Assembly (NCBI GenBank): GCA_049662565.1
Contig: JBATBW010000081.1
Location: 1 to 60,600 of the forward strand
Source: JBATBW01 sp049662565
GTDB lineage: Bacteria > Bacillota_I > Bacilli_A > Erysipelotrichales > Erysipelotrichaceae
DNA: 60,600 nt
Direction of reading: 5' to 3'
Position numbers and translations under genes: made by a program. Of the stretch, positions 17,971-27,462 are shown piece by piece. The notes beneath the pieces were generated by a model, which saw only the letters and a list, made by a program, of their open reading frames with translations, made no database searches and was not told the origin of the DNA. Numbering within the stretch: position 1 is the first letter of the stretch; every line of letters starts with the position of its first letter.

Positions 17971-19356
17971 ATGATATTTTCAAGTTCACTTTTTCTGTTT
18001 TTATATTTACCGATAGTATTACTTATTTATTATGTTATTAATATAAAGTATCGAAACATCTTTTTGTTTTTTGCCAATTTGATATTCTATGGCTGGGGAG
18101 AACCAATATACATTTTAATTATGGCTTTTTCAACGATAGTTGATTATGTTAATGGTTATTATGTGGGGAAGTATCGCGATACGAATATTAAAAAAGCACG
18201 GGTGTTTTTAATATTATCGATCGTGATCAATTTGAGTTTATTAGGATTCTTTAAATATTATGATTTCTTAGTAACTTCATTTAGTTTTTTAGGTTTAAAA
18301 CCTTTAGGTTTAGGATTGCCGATTGGAATTTCTTTTTATACTTTTCAAACGATGTCATATTCGATTGATATCTATCGTAATCAAGCGAAGGTTCAAAAGA
18401 ATATCTTTACTTTTGGCACTTATGTCGCCTTGTTTCCACAATTAATTGCGGGGCCGATTGTTCGTTATAAAGATTTAAGTGACCAATTAGATGATAGACC
18501 TTATACTGTGGATAAGTTTAGTGAAGGGGTAAATCGCTTTATGATTGGTTTAGCAAAGAAAATATTGCTTGCTAATGGTATTGGTCAATTATGGGATAGT
18601 GTCATTGCTTTACCGGCTAGTCAGGTTAGTGTCTTAGCTAGTTGGTTGGGGATTATTGGTTTTGCTTTTCAAATATATTTTGATTTTAGTGGTTACAGTG
18701 ATATGGCTATTGGTTTGGGTAAAATGTTGGGGTTTGAATTTTTAGAAAACTTTAATTATCCTTATATATCTAAATCAATTACTGAGTTTTGGCGTCGTTG
18801 GCATATTTCTTTAGGCACCTGGTTTAGAGAGTATGTGTATATTCCGTTAGGCGGCAATCGTAAGAGTTTATTTAGAAATATTATTAATTTATTTATTGTT
18901 TGGTTTTTAACGGGATTGTGGCATGGAGCGGATTATAATTTTATTTTATGGGGATTATATTTTTGGTTCATTTTGTTGGTAGAAAAATATGTTATTGGTA
19001 AGTATTTAAAGAAGATGCCTAATTTTATCCAACATTTCTATGCTCTTTTCTTGATATTGATTGGTTGGGTTATTTTTCAAATTACGGATTTAAATATGAT
19101 GAAAGAGTATTTAAAAACATTATTTGGTATTAATACCGCTTTGTTTAATGGTGTTTCTTTAGAATTACTTCGTAATTATTTCATTTTATTAGTGGTTTGT
19201 GGTTGTAGTAGTGTTAATTATTTCAGTGATCAATTGAAGATTATGATGATGAAGCATCAATGGTTGAAAGTGGTCGCTTTAGTTGTTGGTTTGGTTGTGA
19301 TTACTAGTTATTTAGTGGATGCAACTTACAATCCATTCTTATACTTTAGGTTTTAG
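17971..19356 (+). CDS. MBOAT-family O-acyltransferase (AlgI/DltB-like)
   Basis: The 461-residue integral membrane protein has the MBOAT core: LPIGISFYTFQTMSYSID, LIAGPIVRYKDL, FWRRWHISLGTWFREYVYIPLGG and the active-site histidine region GLWHGADYNFILWGLY. Such proteins pass acyl groups across the membrane for polymer O-acetylation or D-alanylation. The following DHHW/AlgX-like gene points to an AlgI-type O-acetylation pair acting on a surface polysaccharide. An extended -10 element (TGTTATAAT, hexamer 17944-17949) precedes it. Confidence 0.92.
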   Translation: MIFSSSLFLFLYLPIVLLIYYVINIKYRNIFLFFANLIFYGWGEPIYILIMAFSTIVDYVNGYYVGKYRDTNIKKARVFLILSIVINLSLLGFFKYYDFLVTSFSFLGLKPLGLGLPIGISFYTFQTMSYSIDIYRNQAKVQKNIFTFGTYVALFPQLIAGPIVRYKDLSDQLDDRPYTVDKFSEGVNRFMIGLAKKILLANGIGQLWDSVIALPASQVSVLASWLGIIGFAFQIYFDFSGYSDMAIGLGKMLGFEFLENFNYPYISKSITEFWRRWHISLGTWFREYVYIPLGGNRKSLFRNIINLFIVWFLTGLWHGADYNFILWGLYFWFILLVEKYVIGKYLKKMPNFIQHFYALFLILIGWVIFQITDLNMMKEYLKTLFGINTALFNGVSLELLRNYFILLVVCGCSSVNYFSDQLKIMMMKHQWLKVVALVVGLVVITSYLVDATYNPFLYFRF

Positions 19357-19365
19357 GGAGGTATT

Positions 19366-20466
19366 ATGAAAAGAAAACATGATAAATTAATTATCTTTAT
19401 TTTTATTAGTTTTATTTTTGTGATGATGATTGGTAATTTTGTGAATGCGGATCGATCTTTTTCGGATAATGAAAATCGGAAGTTAGCACAAAAGCCGGCA
19501 TTTACAATTAATAAATTATTTAGTGGTAAATATATGGTTGAGTATGAAAAGTATGTCAATGATCAATTTATTTTTCGGGATAATTGGATTAATTTAAAGG
19601 CATATAGTGAAATAATGTTTGGTAAAATTGAGAACAATAATGTTTATTTGGGTAGTAGTTTGGTTGATAAGTTTACTAATTATGATCAAACTGTTATTAA
19701 TAATAATATTAGTGCCATTAATAAATTTATGAAGAAGAATGATGATATTAATGTCAGTGCGTTAATTGTGCCGACTAGTGGTCAGTTTTATCAAAATCAA
19801 ATATCACAATTTGCTTATAACTTAGATCAAGAGAAGTTATTACAGGAGATTAAGTCGAAAATTAAAGGTAGTTTTGTGGATGTTTATTCCGATTTTGCGA
19901 ATAGTGAAGAAGATTTATATTTTAAATATGATCATCATTATAATATTGAAGGAGCCTATTTAACTTATCAAGCGTATTTAAATCATGTTGGTTTAAAAGC
20001 GGTAGATAAAAAAGATTTGATTAGGGAAGTAGTTAGTGATAATTTTAGAGGTACTTTGTATTCCAAGAGTGGTTTATTTAATATCAAAGGGGAAGAAATA
20101 GTTAATTACTATCATCCTAATTTATTAGTTGATGTGCTTTATGATCAAGATAGCAAAGCGACGATGTTTTTAAAAGATAATTTGAAGAAGAAGGATCAGT
20201 ATACATATTTTCTTGATGGTAATCATGCGTTGACACAAATTGATACGCATCAAGAAGGTAAGAAGTTGTTGTTGGTTAAGGACTCTTATGCTCATATTTT
20301 GACACCTTTACTAGCGAAACATTATTCGCAGATTATTTTAGTAGATCCGCGTTATTATAAAGAGAGTATAAGTGATTTAGTGTTGGAAAAAGGGATTGAT
20401 GAAGTATTAATTATTTATAACTTAGATAATTTCACCAAAGATTTATCTTTAGGAGCGATAAAATGA
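19366..20466 (+). CDS. DHHW-family (AlgX/AlgJ-like) extracellular O-acetylation protein
   Basis: The 366-residue protein starts with a basic tail and one membrane helix (about residues 8-26), followed by an extracellular domain. FSDNENRKLAQKPAF near the N-terminus, KYDHHYNIEGAYLTY and VKDSYAHILTPLL are the DHHW-family hallmarks; the latter two carry the Asp-His and Ser of the SGNH-like catalytic site. It is expected to take the acyl group delivered by the MBOAT neighbour and place it on an extracellular polymer. An AGGGAGG ribosome site precedes it. Confidence 0.85.
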   Translation: MKRKHDKLIIFIFISFIFVMMIGNFVNADRSFSDNENRKLAQKPAFTINKLFSGKYMVEYEKYVNDQFIFRDNWINLKAYSEIMFGKIENNNVYLGSSLVDKFTNYDQTVINNNISAINKFMKKNDDINVSALIVPTSGQFYQNQISQFAYNLDQEKLLQEIKSKIKGSFVDVYSDFANSEEDLYFKYDHHYNIEGAYLTYQAYLNHVGLKAVDKKDLIREVVSDNFRGTLYSKSGLFNIKGEEIVNYYHPNLLVDVLYDQDSKATMFLKDNLKKKDQYTYFLDGNHALTQIDTHQEGKKLLLVKDSYAHILTPLLAKHYSQIILVDPRYYKESISDLVLEKGIDEVLIIYNLDNFTKDLSLGAIK

Positions 20467-21449
20467 GCCAAATAAAAAGAATATTGAGAATTGTTGAATT
20501 GTTGTATGACACGGATTATGAACACCCAACGTCGATTAAAAAAATGAATGAGGTCTTAGAGAATGAGAGTTACGAAGGCCATAAGATGACTTTTGAAAGA
20601 AAGATGTTTTATAGCTTAATTGATGACTTGCGGGATATTGGATATAATATTGAGGCTTGTGGTAATAATTATTATTGGGATCATGATCGTCTTGATGAAA
20701 CACAATTATTTATCTTATTGAAGATTATTAATTCGAGTACGACTATTACTAAAAAACATAGTGAAGAAATTATTGAAAAGCTGTTGAATATAACTTGTTC
20801 GCAAAACCGTGACAATTTGCGAAAGTGGGTTGTGGATAATCCAAAGAAGAGTAAAAACGAGAAAATCTTATATTGTGTTAATGATTTAGTTAAGGCGATT
20901 GATAATCATGTGAAGGTTACTTTTGATTATTATAAGAGTGATAATAAGGTGAAGAGTTATCGTATTAGCCCGTATTTTGTTCATTATAATCATGATCATT
21001 TTTATTTGATTGGTAGTCACCCAACAAGAACTGGTTTTAATATTTATCGTTTAGATCGGATGAAGGATCTGAAAGTTGGTAAGAAGAAATATGATGAACA
21101 TGTTACTATTGAAAGTGTTAATGAGTATATTAGAGATAATATTGATATGTATCATGGTAAGGTCTACAATGCGACTATTGCCTTTAAACGAGAAATTGAA
21201 AATCAAATCTATGATTATTTTGGTCAAGGTATCATTATTGATAAAGGAAGAATGGATTGGTATAAGGTTAATGTTAGTGTCAATGATGCGCCTACTTTCT
21301 TTGGGTGGATGGCGCAATATGGTAATGAAATAAAGATTATGGCTCCGGCTTCATTAAAAAATAAATATATTAATTATATAAAGAGTGTTTTATCTTTGTA
21401 TGGAGTTGAAGATAATAGTGGTTTAATAGAAGAAAAGATCCCATCGTAA
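20463..21449 (+). CDS. WYL-domain transcriptional regulator
   Basis: The 328-residue product has an N-terminal winged-helix part (IKRILRIVELLYDTD; then MTFERKMFYSLIDDLRDIGYNIE) and a WYL domain near residues 150-200 (VTFDYYKSDNKVKSYRISPYFV, HFYLIGSHP, YRLDRM). The motif letters here are Y-L-I rather than W-Y-L, a common variation. WYL proteins sense ligands or nucleic acids and control target promoters. The ATGA overlap with the DHHW gene suggests co-expression, so it may control the acylation genes; that is inference. Confidence 0.85.
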   Translation: MSQIKRILRIVELLYDTDYEHPTSIKKMNEVLENESYEGHKMTFERKMFYSLIDDLRDIGYNIEACGNNYYWDHDRLDETQLFILLKIINSSTTITKKHSEEIIEKLLNITCSQNRDNLRKWVVDNPKKSKNEKILYCVNDLVKAIDNHVKVTFDYYKSDNKVKSYRISPYFVHYNHDHFYLIGSHPTRTGFNIYRLDRMKDLKVGKKKYDEHVTIESVNEYIRDNIDMYHGKVYNATIAFKREIENQIYDYFGQGIIIDKGRMDWYKVNVSVNDAPTFFGWMAQYGNEIKIMAPASLKNKYINYIKSVLSLYGVEDNSGLIEEKIPS

Positions 21450-21466
21450 ATACGATGGGATTTATA
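21438..21466. terminator. Bidirectional terminator between the WYL gene and yigZ
   Basis: ATCCCATCGT and ACGATGGGAT form a 10-bp perfect stem with a short loop, spanning the WYL stop codon and ending just before the yigZ stop on the other strand. It can serve both converging units. Confidence 0.75.
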
Positions 21467-22064
21467 TTTCTATAGTGATTTCTTTTTGGGATAAATACTT
21501 AATTTTTCCGCTGGACAATTGATTGATTTTTTCGATTAGTTCATCGTTAAATGAGATATAAGTGATGAGGATATTTAAATCGAATTGGGTATCAATTATC
21601 TTGATATCGTTGATGGTCAATAAGTAGTTGATTTTATCATATAAGTCATATGGTACTTGAATGATATTTTCTTTTGCGATAGTGGGTATAGTGATTGTTG
21701 CTTCGTTAATGGCTTGGGCTGCGCTACTGCTGTAGGCTCTAATTAGTCCGCCACTGCCTAGTTTAATTCCACCAAAGTAGCGGATTATGGCGCATAAACA
21801 GTTATCTAAATCATTTTTGATTAAGACGTTTAGAATGGGGATACCGGCTGTTCTAGCGGGTTCTTTGTCATCGCTGCTTCTTGTTGTTTGTTGGTTGTTG
21901 CATATTAAGGCATAACAAATGTGGTTAGCGAAGCTGTGTTCTTTTTTTAGTTTTAATAAATATTCTTTTGCTTGAACCTCGTTATCAATGGGTACTAAGT
22001 GGGTTATGAATTCACTTTTGTTGATTGTTTGTGAGGTTATAACTGTATCTTTAATATGTTTCAT
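21462..22064 (-). CDS. YigZ/IMPACT family protein (UPF0029)
   Basis: The 200-residue product shows the family signature: NKSEFITHLVPID, KKEHSFANHICYAL, RSSDDKEPARTAGIPIL and CAIIRYFGGIKLGSGGLIRAYS. Members bind nucleic acids or interact with translation regulators in eukaryotes; the bacterial role is unclear. It is transcribed alone, divergently from htpG, with the start codon about 100 bases from htpG. Confidence 0.93.
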   Translation of the reverse strand: MKHIKDTVITSQTINKSEFITHLVPIDNEVQAKEYLLKLKKEHSFANHICYALICNNQQTTRSSDDKEPARTAGIPILNVLIKNDLDNCLCAIIRYFGGIKLGSGGLIRAYSSSAAQAINEATITIPTIAKENIIQVPYDLYDKINYLLTINDIKIIDTQFDLNILITYISFNDELIEKINQLSSGKIKYLSQKEITIEI

Positions 22065-22128
22065 TTAATCACCATAAATATTATACTATAAAGGGTTGAA
22101 ATTATTAAGTAGAAGTAGTATCATATTT

Positions 22129-22155
22129 TTAGCACTTACTGACTTAAAGTGCTAA
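22129..22155 (+). promoter_or_regulatory. CIRCE element (HrcA operator) upstream of htpG
   Basis: TTAGCACTT, nine spacer bases and AAGTGCTAA form a perfect inverted repeat. It is the CIRCE consensus (TTAGCACTC-N9-GAGTGCTAA) with one symmetric change in each arm. It ends only two bases before the GGAGG of htpG, so the bound HrcA repressor or the RNA hairpin would cover the ribosome site. Confidence 0.85.
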
Positions 22156-22167
22156 ATGGAGGTATAT

Positions 22168-24057
22168 ATGGCAAAGAAACAATTTAAGGCAGAGTCGAAA
22201 AGATTATTAGATCTAATGATTAATTCAATTTATACGCATAAGGAGATTTTTTTAAGAGAGCTTATATCTAATGCTTCTGATGCAATTGATAAATTATATT
22301 ATTTATCATTAACTAATGATCAAATAACTATTAAAAAAGATAGCTTAGAAATCTTTTTGGAAGTTAATGAAGGTGATAGAACTATTACAATTAAGGATAA
22401 TGGTATTGGTTTAAGTAAAGAGGACCTACAAGAAAATTTAGGGACTATTGCGAAAAGTGGTTCATTAGACTTTAAGACTAATATTGAAGGCAATGAAGAT
22501 GTCGATATCATTGGTCAATTTGGGGTTGGTTTTTATTCCGCTTTTATGGTGGCGAAAAGCGTCGAAGTTATTACTAAAAAGTATGATAGTGATGTCGCTT
22601 ATAGTTGGATTAGTGATGGTGTTGATGGTTATACTATCAACGAAAGTAGTAAGGATGAGATTGGTACTACGATTATTTTGACTTTAAAAGATGATAGTGA
22701 AGATGATAAATATAGTGAATATTTAAGTGAATATCGTATTAAGGATTTGATTAAGCGATATAGTGATTATATTCGTTATCCAATTAAGATGTATGTGAAT
22801 AAGCAAGTTAAAAAAGCGGATAGTGATGAATATGATAGTGTTAAAGAGTTAGAAACTTTGAATAGTATGATTCCTTTGTGGAAGCGTAATAAGAATGATA
22901 TTAAGAAGGAAGAATATGATGATTTCTATAAAGATAATTTTATGGATTTCAATGATCCTTTAAAGGTTATTCATTTCAATGTTGAGGGTAATATTTCTTT
23001 TGATTCATTATTATACATTCCAAGCAAGGCTCCTTATAACTATTATACGAAAGATTTTGAAAAGGGTTTAAAGTTATATTCTCGTAATGTTTTTATTATG
23101 GATAAAGCTAGTGATTTAGTGCCTGAGTATTTTAGATTCGTTAAGGGACTAGTTGATTCAATGGATTTATCTTTGAATATTTCACGGGAAATGTTACAAC
23201 ATGATCGTCAATTAAAGGCGATTGCGGGTAAAGTGGAAAAGAAGATTAAATCTGAATTGTTGAATATGTTGAATAATGAAAGAGATTTATATGTTCAATT
23301 TTATAAAGAGTTTGGTATTCAATTAAAGTATGGAGTGTATAGCGATTATGGTATGCATAAAGATACTTTACAAGATTTATTAATGTTCTATTCTTCGAGT
23401 GAAAAAGAGTTAGTCACTTTAAAAGAATATGTTGATCGAATGAAAGAAGGTCAAGAGTTCATTTATTATGCTAGCGGTAGTAGTGTAGATAAGATTGATA
23501 AATTGCCACAATTAGAGTTATTAAAAGATAAGGGTTATGAAATTCTTTATTTAAGTGATGATGTTGATGAATTTGCTTTACAAATGTTGATGAAGTATAA
23601 TGAAAAATCATTTAAATCTGCTAACCAAGGTGATTTAAATTTAGAAGATGAAGCTACTAAAGAAGAAGTTAACAAAGTAAGTGATGATAATAAAGGTATG
23701 TTAGAATTAATTAAAGAAGCTTTAAAAGGTAAAGTTGACGATGTAATTATTTCTAAACGCTTAAAAACGGCACCAGTATGTTTGAGTAGTAAAGAAGGAT
23801 TATCTATGGAAATGGAAAAGGTGTTAAGCCAAATGCCAGATGGCAGTCAAATAAAGGCCGAGAAAGTTTTAGAGATTAATCATGGTCATGATTTGTTTAA
23901 AGCCTTGACTAAGGTGTATAATAAAGATGCTTCATTAATTGATGAGTATGCAAGTCTTTTATATAACCAAGCACTAATGATTGAAGGATTTAGTGTGGAA
24001 GATCCGATTGATTTTTCAAATAAAATGGTTAAGTTAATGATTGATTCTGCAAAATAA
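22168..24057 (+). CDS. htpG: HtpG, Hsp90-family molecular chaperone
   Basis: The ATP-binding N-domain is clear: FLRELISNASDAIDK, IKDNGIGLSKEDL, GTIAKSGS and GQFGVGFYSAFMV. The middle domain has the catalytic arginine loop LNISREMLQHDRQL. With the ATG at 22168 the product is 629 residues, normal for bacterial HtpG. This start is preferred over ATG 22156 because the latter lies on top of the GGAGG ribosome site. The CIRCE element immediately upstream indicates HrcA-controlled heat-shock expression, unlike Bacillus subtilis htpG. Confidence 0.97.
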   Translation: MAKKQFKAESKRLLDLMINSIYTHKEIFLRELISNASDAIDKLYYLSLTNDQITIKKDSLEIFLEVNEGDRTITIKDNGIGLSKEDLQENLGTIAKSGSLDFKTNIEGNEDVDIIGQFGVGFYSAFMVAKSVEVITKKYDSDVAYSWISDGVDGYTINESSKDEIGTTIILTLKDDSEDDKYSEYLSEYRIKDLIKRYSDYIRYPIKMYVNKQVKKADSDEYDSVKELETLNSMIPLWKRNKNDIKKEEYDDFYKDNFMDFNDPLKVIHFNVEGNISFDSLLYIPSKAPYNYYTKDFEKGLKLYSRNVFIMDKASDLVPEYFRFVKGLVDSMDLSLNISREMLQHDRQLKAIAGKVEKKIKSELLNMLNNERDLYVQFYKEFGIQLKYGVYSDYGMHKDTLQDLLMFYSSSEKELVTLKEYVDRMKEGQEFIYYASGSSVDKIDKLPQLELLKDKGYEILYLSDDVDEFALQMLMKYNEKSFKSANQGDLNLEDEATKEEVNKVSDDNKGMLELIKEALKGKVDDVIISKRLKTAPVCLSSKEGLSMEMEKVLSQMPDGSQIKAEKVLEINHGHDLFKALTKVYNKDASLIDEYASLLYNQALMIEGFSVEDPIDFSNKMVKLMIDSAK

Positions 24058-24066
24058 GGAAGATAT

Positions 24067-25215
24067 ATGATAAACTTTTTAATTAAAACATTTGTGAAAG
24101 ATGACAACCGTTATCAATATGGGTTACTAAGTGGGATAGTAGGTATTATTGCGAATTTCTTACTATTTAGTATGAAATTACTTATTGGTATTTTATCGGG
24201 TAGTTTGTCAGTAATGGCGGATGCCTTTAATAACTTAAGTGATAGTGCTAGTAGTGTAGTGACAATGGTCGGTTTTAAACTTTCTAATATGCCAGCGGAT
24301 AAGGATCATCCTTTTGGTCATGGCCGTAGTGAATATATTGCGGGTTTAGTTGTCGCTTTTGCGATTGCTTTAATGGGGTTTGAATTATTTAAGAGTAGTA
24401 TAACAAAAATATTTAATCCTAGTAGTATTGAAATTACGACGATTACTTTAGTTATCTTAGTTGTTTCAATTATTATTAAAGTGTGGTTGTTTTTCTTTAA
24501 TAATAAGATTGGGAAGCTTACTAATTCGCAAACGATTAAGGCGACTAGTAAAGATGCATTGTTTGATGTTTTATCGACAACGGTTATTTTAGTTGGGGTT
24601 TTAGTGGAAAATTATTGGTCACTTCGTGTTGATGCTTATTTAGGAGTGATGGTTTCAATCTTTATTTTATATAATGGTTATGAAACTATTAAAGATACAT
24701 TAAGCCCGTTATTGGGTGAAGCACCTGATCAAGATTTTGTGAGTCAGGTTAAGAAAAAGGTTATGTCTTATCCTAATATTGTGGGTATCCATGATATGAT
24801 GGTACATAATTATGGTAATAACAAGATTTTTATTTCTTTGCATGCGGAATTACCAAGCAATATTGATGTGATGTTGTTGCATGATGAAGTGGATAATATT
24901 GAAAGAGATATTAAAAAAGAGTTTAATTGTGATATGACTATTCATATGGATCCGGTTTTAATGAATGATAAGAAATTGAATAAGGTCAAAGGACAAGTTA
25001 TTAAGGCGATCCATGAAATTAATGAGAACTTTCATATTCATGATTTTCGGATTGTAGAAGGCGTTACTCATACTAATTTAATATTTGATGTAGTTGTTCC
25101 TTTTGATTGTGAATTTAATAATGATGTACTATATGAATTAGTTTATCAAAAGATTAAAAAGTTGGATAATACTTATGAATTAGTTTTAAATATCGATCAA
25201 GATTATGTGCAATAA
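24067..25215 (+). CDS. Cation diffusion facilitator family transporter
   Basis: The 382-residue protein has about six membrane helices in its N-terminal half and a cytoplasmic C-terminal domain, the usual CDF plan. The metal-site signature is SVMADAFNNLSDSASS followed by DHPFGHGRSEYIA in helix II-III, and a second site includes KATSKDALFDVLST. It exports divalent cations such as Zn, Mn or Fe in exchange for protons. The C-terminus is longer than in FieF. It starts nine bases after htpG and ends at a strong terminator. Confidence 0.92.
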   Translation: MINFLIKTFVKDDNRYQYGLLSGIVGIIANFLLFSMKLLIGILSGSLSVMADAFNNLSDSASSVVTMVGFKLSNMPADKDHPFGHGRSEYIAGLVVAFAIALMGFELFKSSITKIFNPSSIEITTITLVILVVSIIIKVWLFFFNNKIGKLTNSQTIKATSKDALFDVLSTTVILVGVLVENYWSLRVDAYLGVMVSIFILYNGYETIKDTLSPLLGEAPDQDFVSQVKKKVMSYPNIVGIHDMMVHNYGNNKIFISLHAELPSNIDVMLLHDEVDNIERDIKKEFNCDMTIHMDPVLMNDKKLNKVKGQVIKAIHEINENFHIHDFRIVEGVTHTNLIFDVVVPFDCEFNNDVLYELVYQKIKKLDNTYELVLNIDQDYVQ

Positions 25216-25241
25216 GGAGCGAAAGCTCCTTATTTTATTTT
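25211..25241 (+). terminator. Terminator after the CDF transporter
   Basis: AATAAGGAGC and GCTCCTTATT pair perfectly around a GAAA tetraloop and are followed by a T-rich tract; the left arm includes the stop codon. Confidence 0.9.
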
Positions 25242-25320
25242 GGGGATAAGAAATGATGAATAAATAGCAAATATTGGTTATTTTTATCAGGATACTATTG
25301 ATCTACTACTTGAATTGTGA

Positions 25321-25349
25321 TTGAAAAGACAAGTTAGTAGTGGTATAAT
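25321..25349 (+). promoter_or_regulatory. Promoter of pgk-tpiA
   Basis: TTGAAA at 25321-25326 and TATAAT at 25344-25349 are 17 bases apart, and the -10 is extended by TG. This near-consensus promoter suits a highly expressed glycolytic operon. Confidence 0.85.
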
Positions 25350-25374
25350 CTAGTTGCTATTAGGAGGATATATC

Positions 25375-26571
25375 ATGGCAAAAATGACTGTCAAAGATTT
25401 AGACGTTAAGGGTAAAAAAGTCATCGTTCGCGTTGATTTTAACGTACCTTTAAAAGATGGAGTAATTACTAACGATAATCGTATTAACGCTGCATTACCA
25501 ACTATTAATTATTTAGTAGAAAATGGAGCAAGAATTGTTTTAATGTCACATTTAGGAAAAATTGATCATAAAGATCCTGAAAAATGTGAAGCTGGTAAAA
25601 AGAAAAACAATATGGCGCCAGTTGCCGCAAAATTAGCGGAAAAAGTTTCAACAAGTGTTACTTTTGTACCTGTTACTCGTGGTGAAGAATTAGAAACTGC
25701 AGTTGCGAATTTAAAAGATGGTGAAATCGTATTAATGCAAAATACGCGTTATGAAAAAGGCGAAAGTAAAAATGATGCAGAATTAGCACAATATTGGGCT
25801 AGTTTAGGAGAATTATTTGTATCTGATGCTTTTGGTTCTGTTCATAGAGCACATGCTTCTACAGTAGGTATTCCTAGCATTTTACCTAGTGCATTAGGTT
25901 TCTTAGTGGAAAAAGAAGTAAACATGTTATCTAAAGCTTTAAATGATCCTAAACGTCCATTAGTGGCGGTATTAGGTGGAGCTAAAGTAAGTGATAAGAT
26001 TGCGGTTATTGATAATTTATTAAGTATTGCGGATAAGATTATTATCGGTGGTGGTATGGCTTATACATTTAGTGTTGCACAAGGGCATAAGATTGGTAAA
26101 TCTTTATTAGAAGAAGACCGTGTAGAAATGGCTAAAGAATATTTAGCTAAAGCTAATGGAAAGATTATTTTACCGATTGATACTGTAGCAAATACGCAAT
26201 TCGCTAATGAAGGCGATATCAAAGTATTTGAAGGTGACATTCCTGATGAATATATGGGATTAGATATTGGTCCTAAATCGATTGCTTTATTTAGTGAAAC
26301 TTTAAAAGATGCGAAAACAGTTATTTGGAATGGACCTATGGGTGTATTCGAAATGGAAAACTTCGCAGTTGGTACTAAAGCTATTTGTAAAGCAATTAGT
26401 GATATTGATGGTGTTATGAGCGTTATTGGTGGTGGCGATAGTGCTGCAGCTGCAATTTCTATGGGTTACCAAGATAAATTCAGCCATATTTCTACAGGTG
26501 GTGGTGCATCACTAGAATATATGGAAGGTAAAGTATTACCAGGAATTGATATTATACAGGAGAAAAAATAA
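25375..26571 (+). CDS. pgk: Phosphoglycerate kinase
   Basis: This cytoplasmic glycolytic enzyme makes ATP from 1,3-bisphosphoglycerate. The 398-residue product shows VIVRVDFNVPLKDG near the N-terminus, the SHLGK and HRAHAST segments, VAVLGGAKVSDKI and the C-terminal GGGDSAAA and STGGGASLEY nucleotide-binding motifs. ATG 25375 is preferred because it lies eight bases after AGGAGG; the frame is open further upstream. Codon use is cleaner (more C-ending and less rare codons) than in its neighbours, as expected for high expression. tpiA starts directly after the stop. Confidence 0.98.
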   Translation: MAKMTVKDLDVKGKKVIVRVDFNVPLKDGVITNDNRINAALPTINYLVENGARIVLMSHLGKIDHKDPEKCEAGKKKNNMAPVAAKLAEKVSTSVTFVPVTRGEELETAVANLKDGEIVLMQNTRYEKGESKNDAELAQYWASLGELFVSDAFGSVHRAHASTVGIPSILPSALGFLVEKEVNMLSKALNDPKRPLVAVLGGAKVSDKIAVIDNLLSIADKIIIGGGMAYTFSVAQGHKIGKSLLEEDRVEMAKEYLAKANGKIILPIDTVANTQFANEGDIKVFEGDIPDEYMGLDIGPKSIALFSETLKDAKTVIWNGPMGVFEMENFAVGTKAICKAISDIDGVMSVIGGGDSAAAAISMGYQDKFSHISTGGGASLEYMEGKVLPGIDIIQEKK

Positions 26572-27315
26572 ATGAGAAAACCAATTATTGTCGGAAACTG
26601 GAAGATGAACAAAACAAATGCGGATGCGATCACATTTGTTAATGAAATTGAAAAAGTATTACATGATAAAGCGGACTTTGGAGTAGCAACTCCATTTACT
26701 TGCTTAGCTACTAGTGTAGGAAATGCTAAAAACTTAATCATTGCGGCTGAAAATTGTCACTTTGCGGATAATGGAGCTTTCACTGGTGAAGTTAGTGTTC
26801 CAATGTTAGAAGAAATTAATGTTAAATGGTGTATTATTGGACATAGTGAAAGAAGACAAATGTTTGGTGATACTAATGAAACAGTTAATAAAAAAGCTAT
26901 TCGTTTAATTGCGAGTAATATGACTCCAATTATTTGTTGTGGAGAAACATTAGAAGAATTTGAAGCTGGTCAAACAGAAAGTATCGTTAGAACTCAAGTT
27001 AAAGAATGTTTAGCGGGTATTGATGGTAAAGATGTTGCGAACTTAGTTATCGCTTATGAACCTATTTGGGCTATTGGTACTGGTAAATCAGCTACTAAAC
27101 AAATTGCTCAAGATACTTGTGCAATTGTTAGAAACCAAGTTGAAGTTATGTATGGTAAAGAAGTTGCGGATAAAGTACGTGTTCAATATGGTGGATCAGT
27201 TAAACCAGACAATATTAAAGAATATATGGCTATGGAAGACATCGATGGTGCATTAATCGGTGGTGCTAGCTTAAAAGTTGATTCATTTACAGAAATCATT
27301 GAAGCAGTTAAATAA
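26572..27315 (+). CDS. tpiA: Triosephosphate isomerase
   Basis: TpiA interconverts dihydroxyacetone phosphate and glyceraldehyde 3-phosphate. The 247-residue protein starts RKPIIVGNWKMNKT (substrate lysine), has the electrophilic histidine in IIGHSERRQ and the catalytic glutamate in AYEPIWAIGTGKSA with the flexible loop 6. The ATG abuts the pgk stop codon, so the two genes are co-expressed. gapA is not linked here. Confidence 0.98.
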   Translation: MRKPIIVGNWKMNKTNADAITFVNEIEKVLHDKADFGVATPFTCLATSVGNAKNLIIAAENCHFADNGAFTGEVSVPMLEEINVKWCIIGHSERRQMFGDTNETVNKKAIRLIASNMTPIICCGETLEEFEAGQTESIVRTQVKECLAGIDGKDVANLVIAYEPIWAIGTGKSATKQIAQDTCAIVRNQVEVMYGKEVADKVRVQYGGSVKPDNIKEYMAMEDIDGALIGGASLKVDSFTEIIEAVK

Positions 27316-27325
27316 TTAATTCTAC

Positions 27326-27357
27326 AAAGGCGATAGTATATCGCCTTTTATTATTTA
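27326..27357 (+). terminator. Terminator after tpiA (first copy)
   Basis: AAAGGCGATA and TATCGCCTTT pair around a three-base loop, followed by TTATTATTT. A near copy stands at 27461. Confidence 0.9.
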
Positions 27358-27462
27358 TGGACGGATGTTCCAAACAAAGACTTAATTACTATCACATTTA
27401 ATGTTACTATCAGTGATAGAATGACAAGCGATAAAGCTATTGTCTACAAGTTAACAAAATAA
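27355..27462 (+). pseudogene. Possible gene remnant (35-codon tail) between two similar terminators
   Basis: A frame without stops runs from about 27355 to a TAA at 27460-27462 and ends DVPNKDLITITFNV...KAIVYKLTK, which looks like the C-terminal strand of a real protein: alternating hydrophobic residues, normal composition and a terminator hairpin right after the stop. It has no start codon, ribosome site or room for a full gene, because the tpiA terminator precedes it. I read it as the leftover 3' end of a deleted gene; a chance frame is possible. The rest of the gap (27490-27620) holds only AT-rich sequence and the glyA promoter. Confidence 0.35.
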
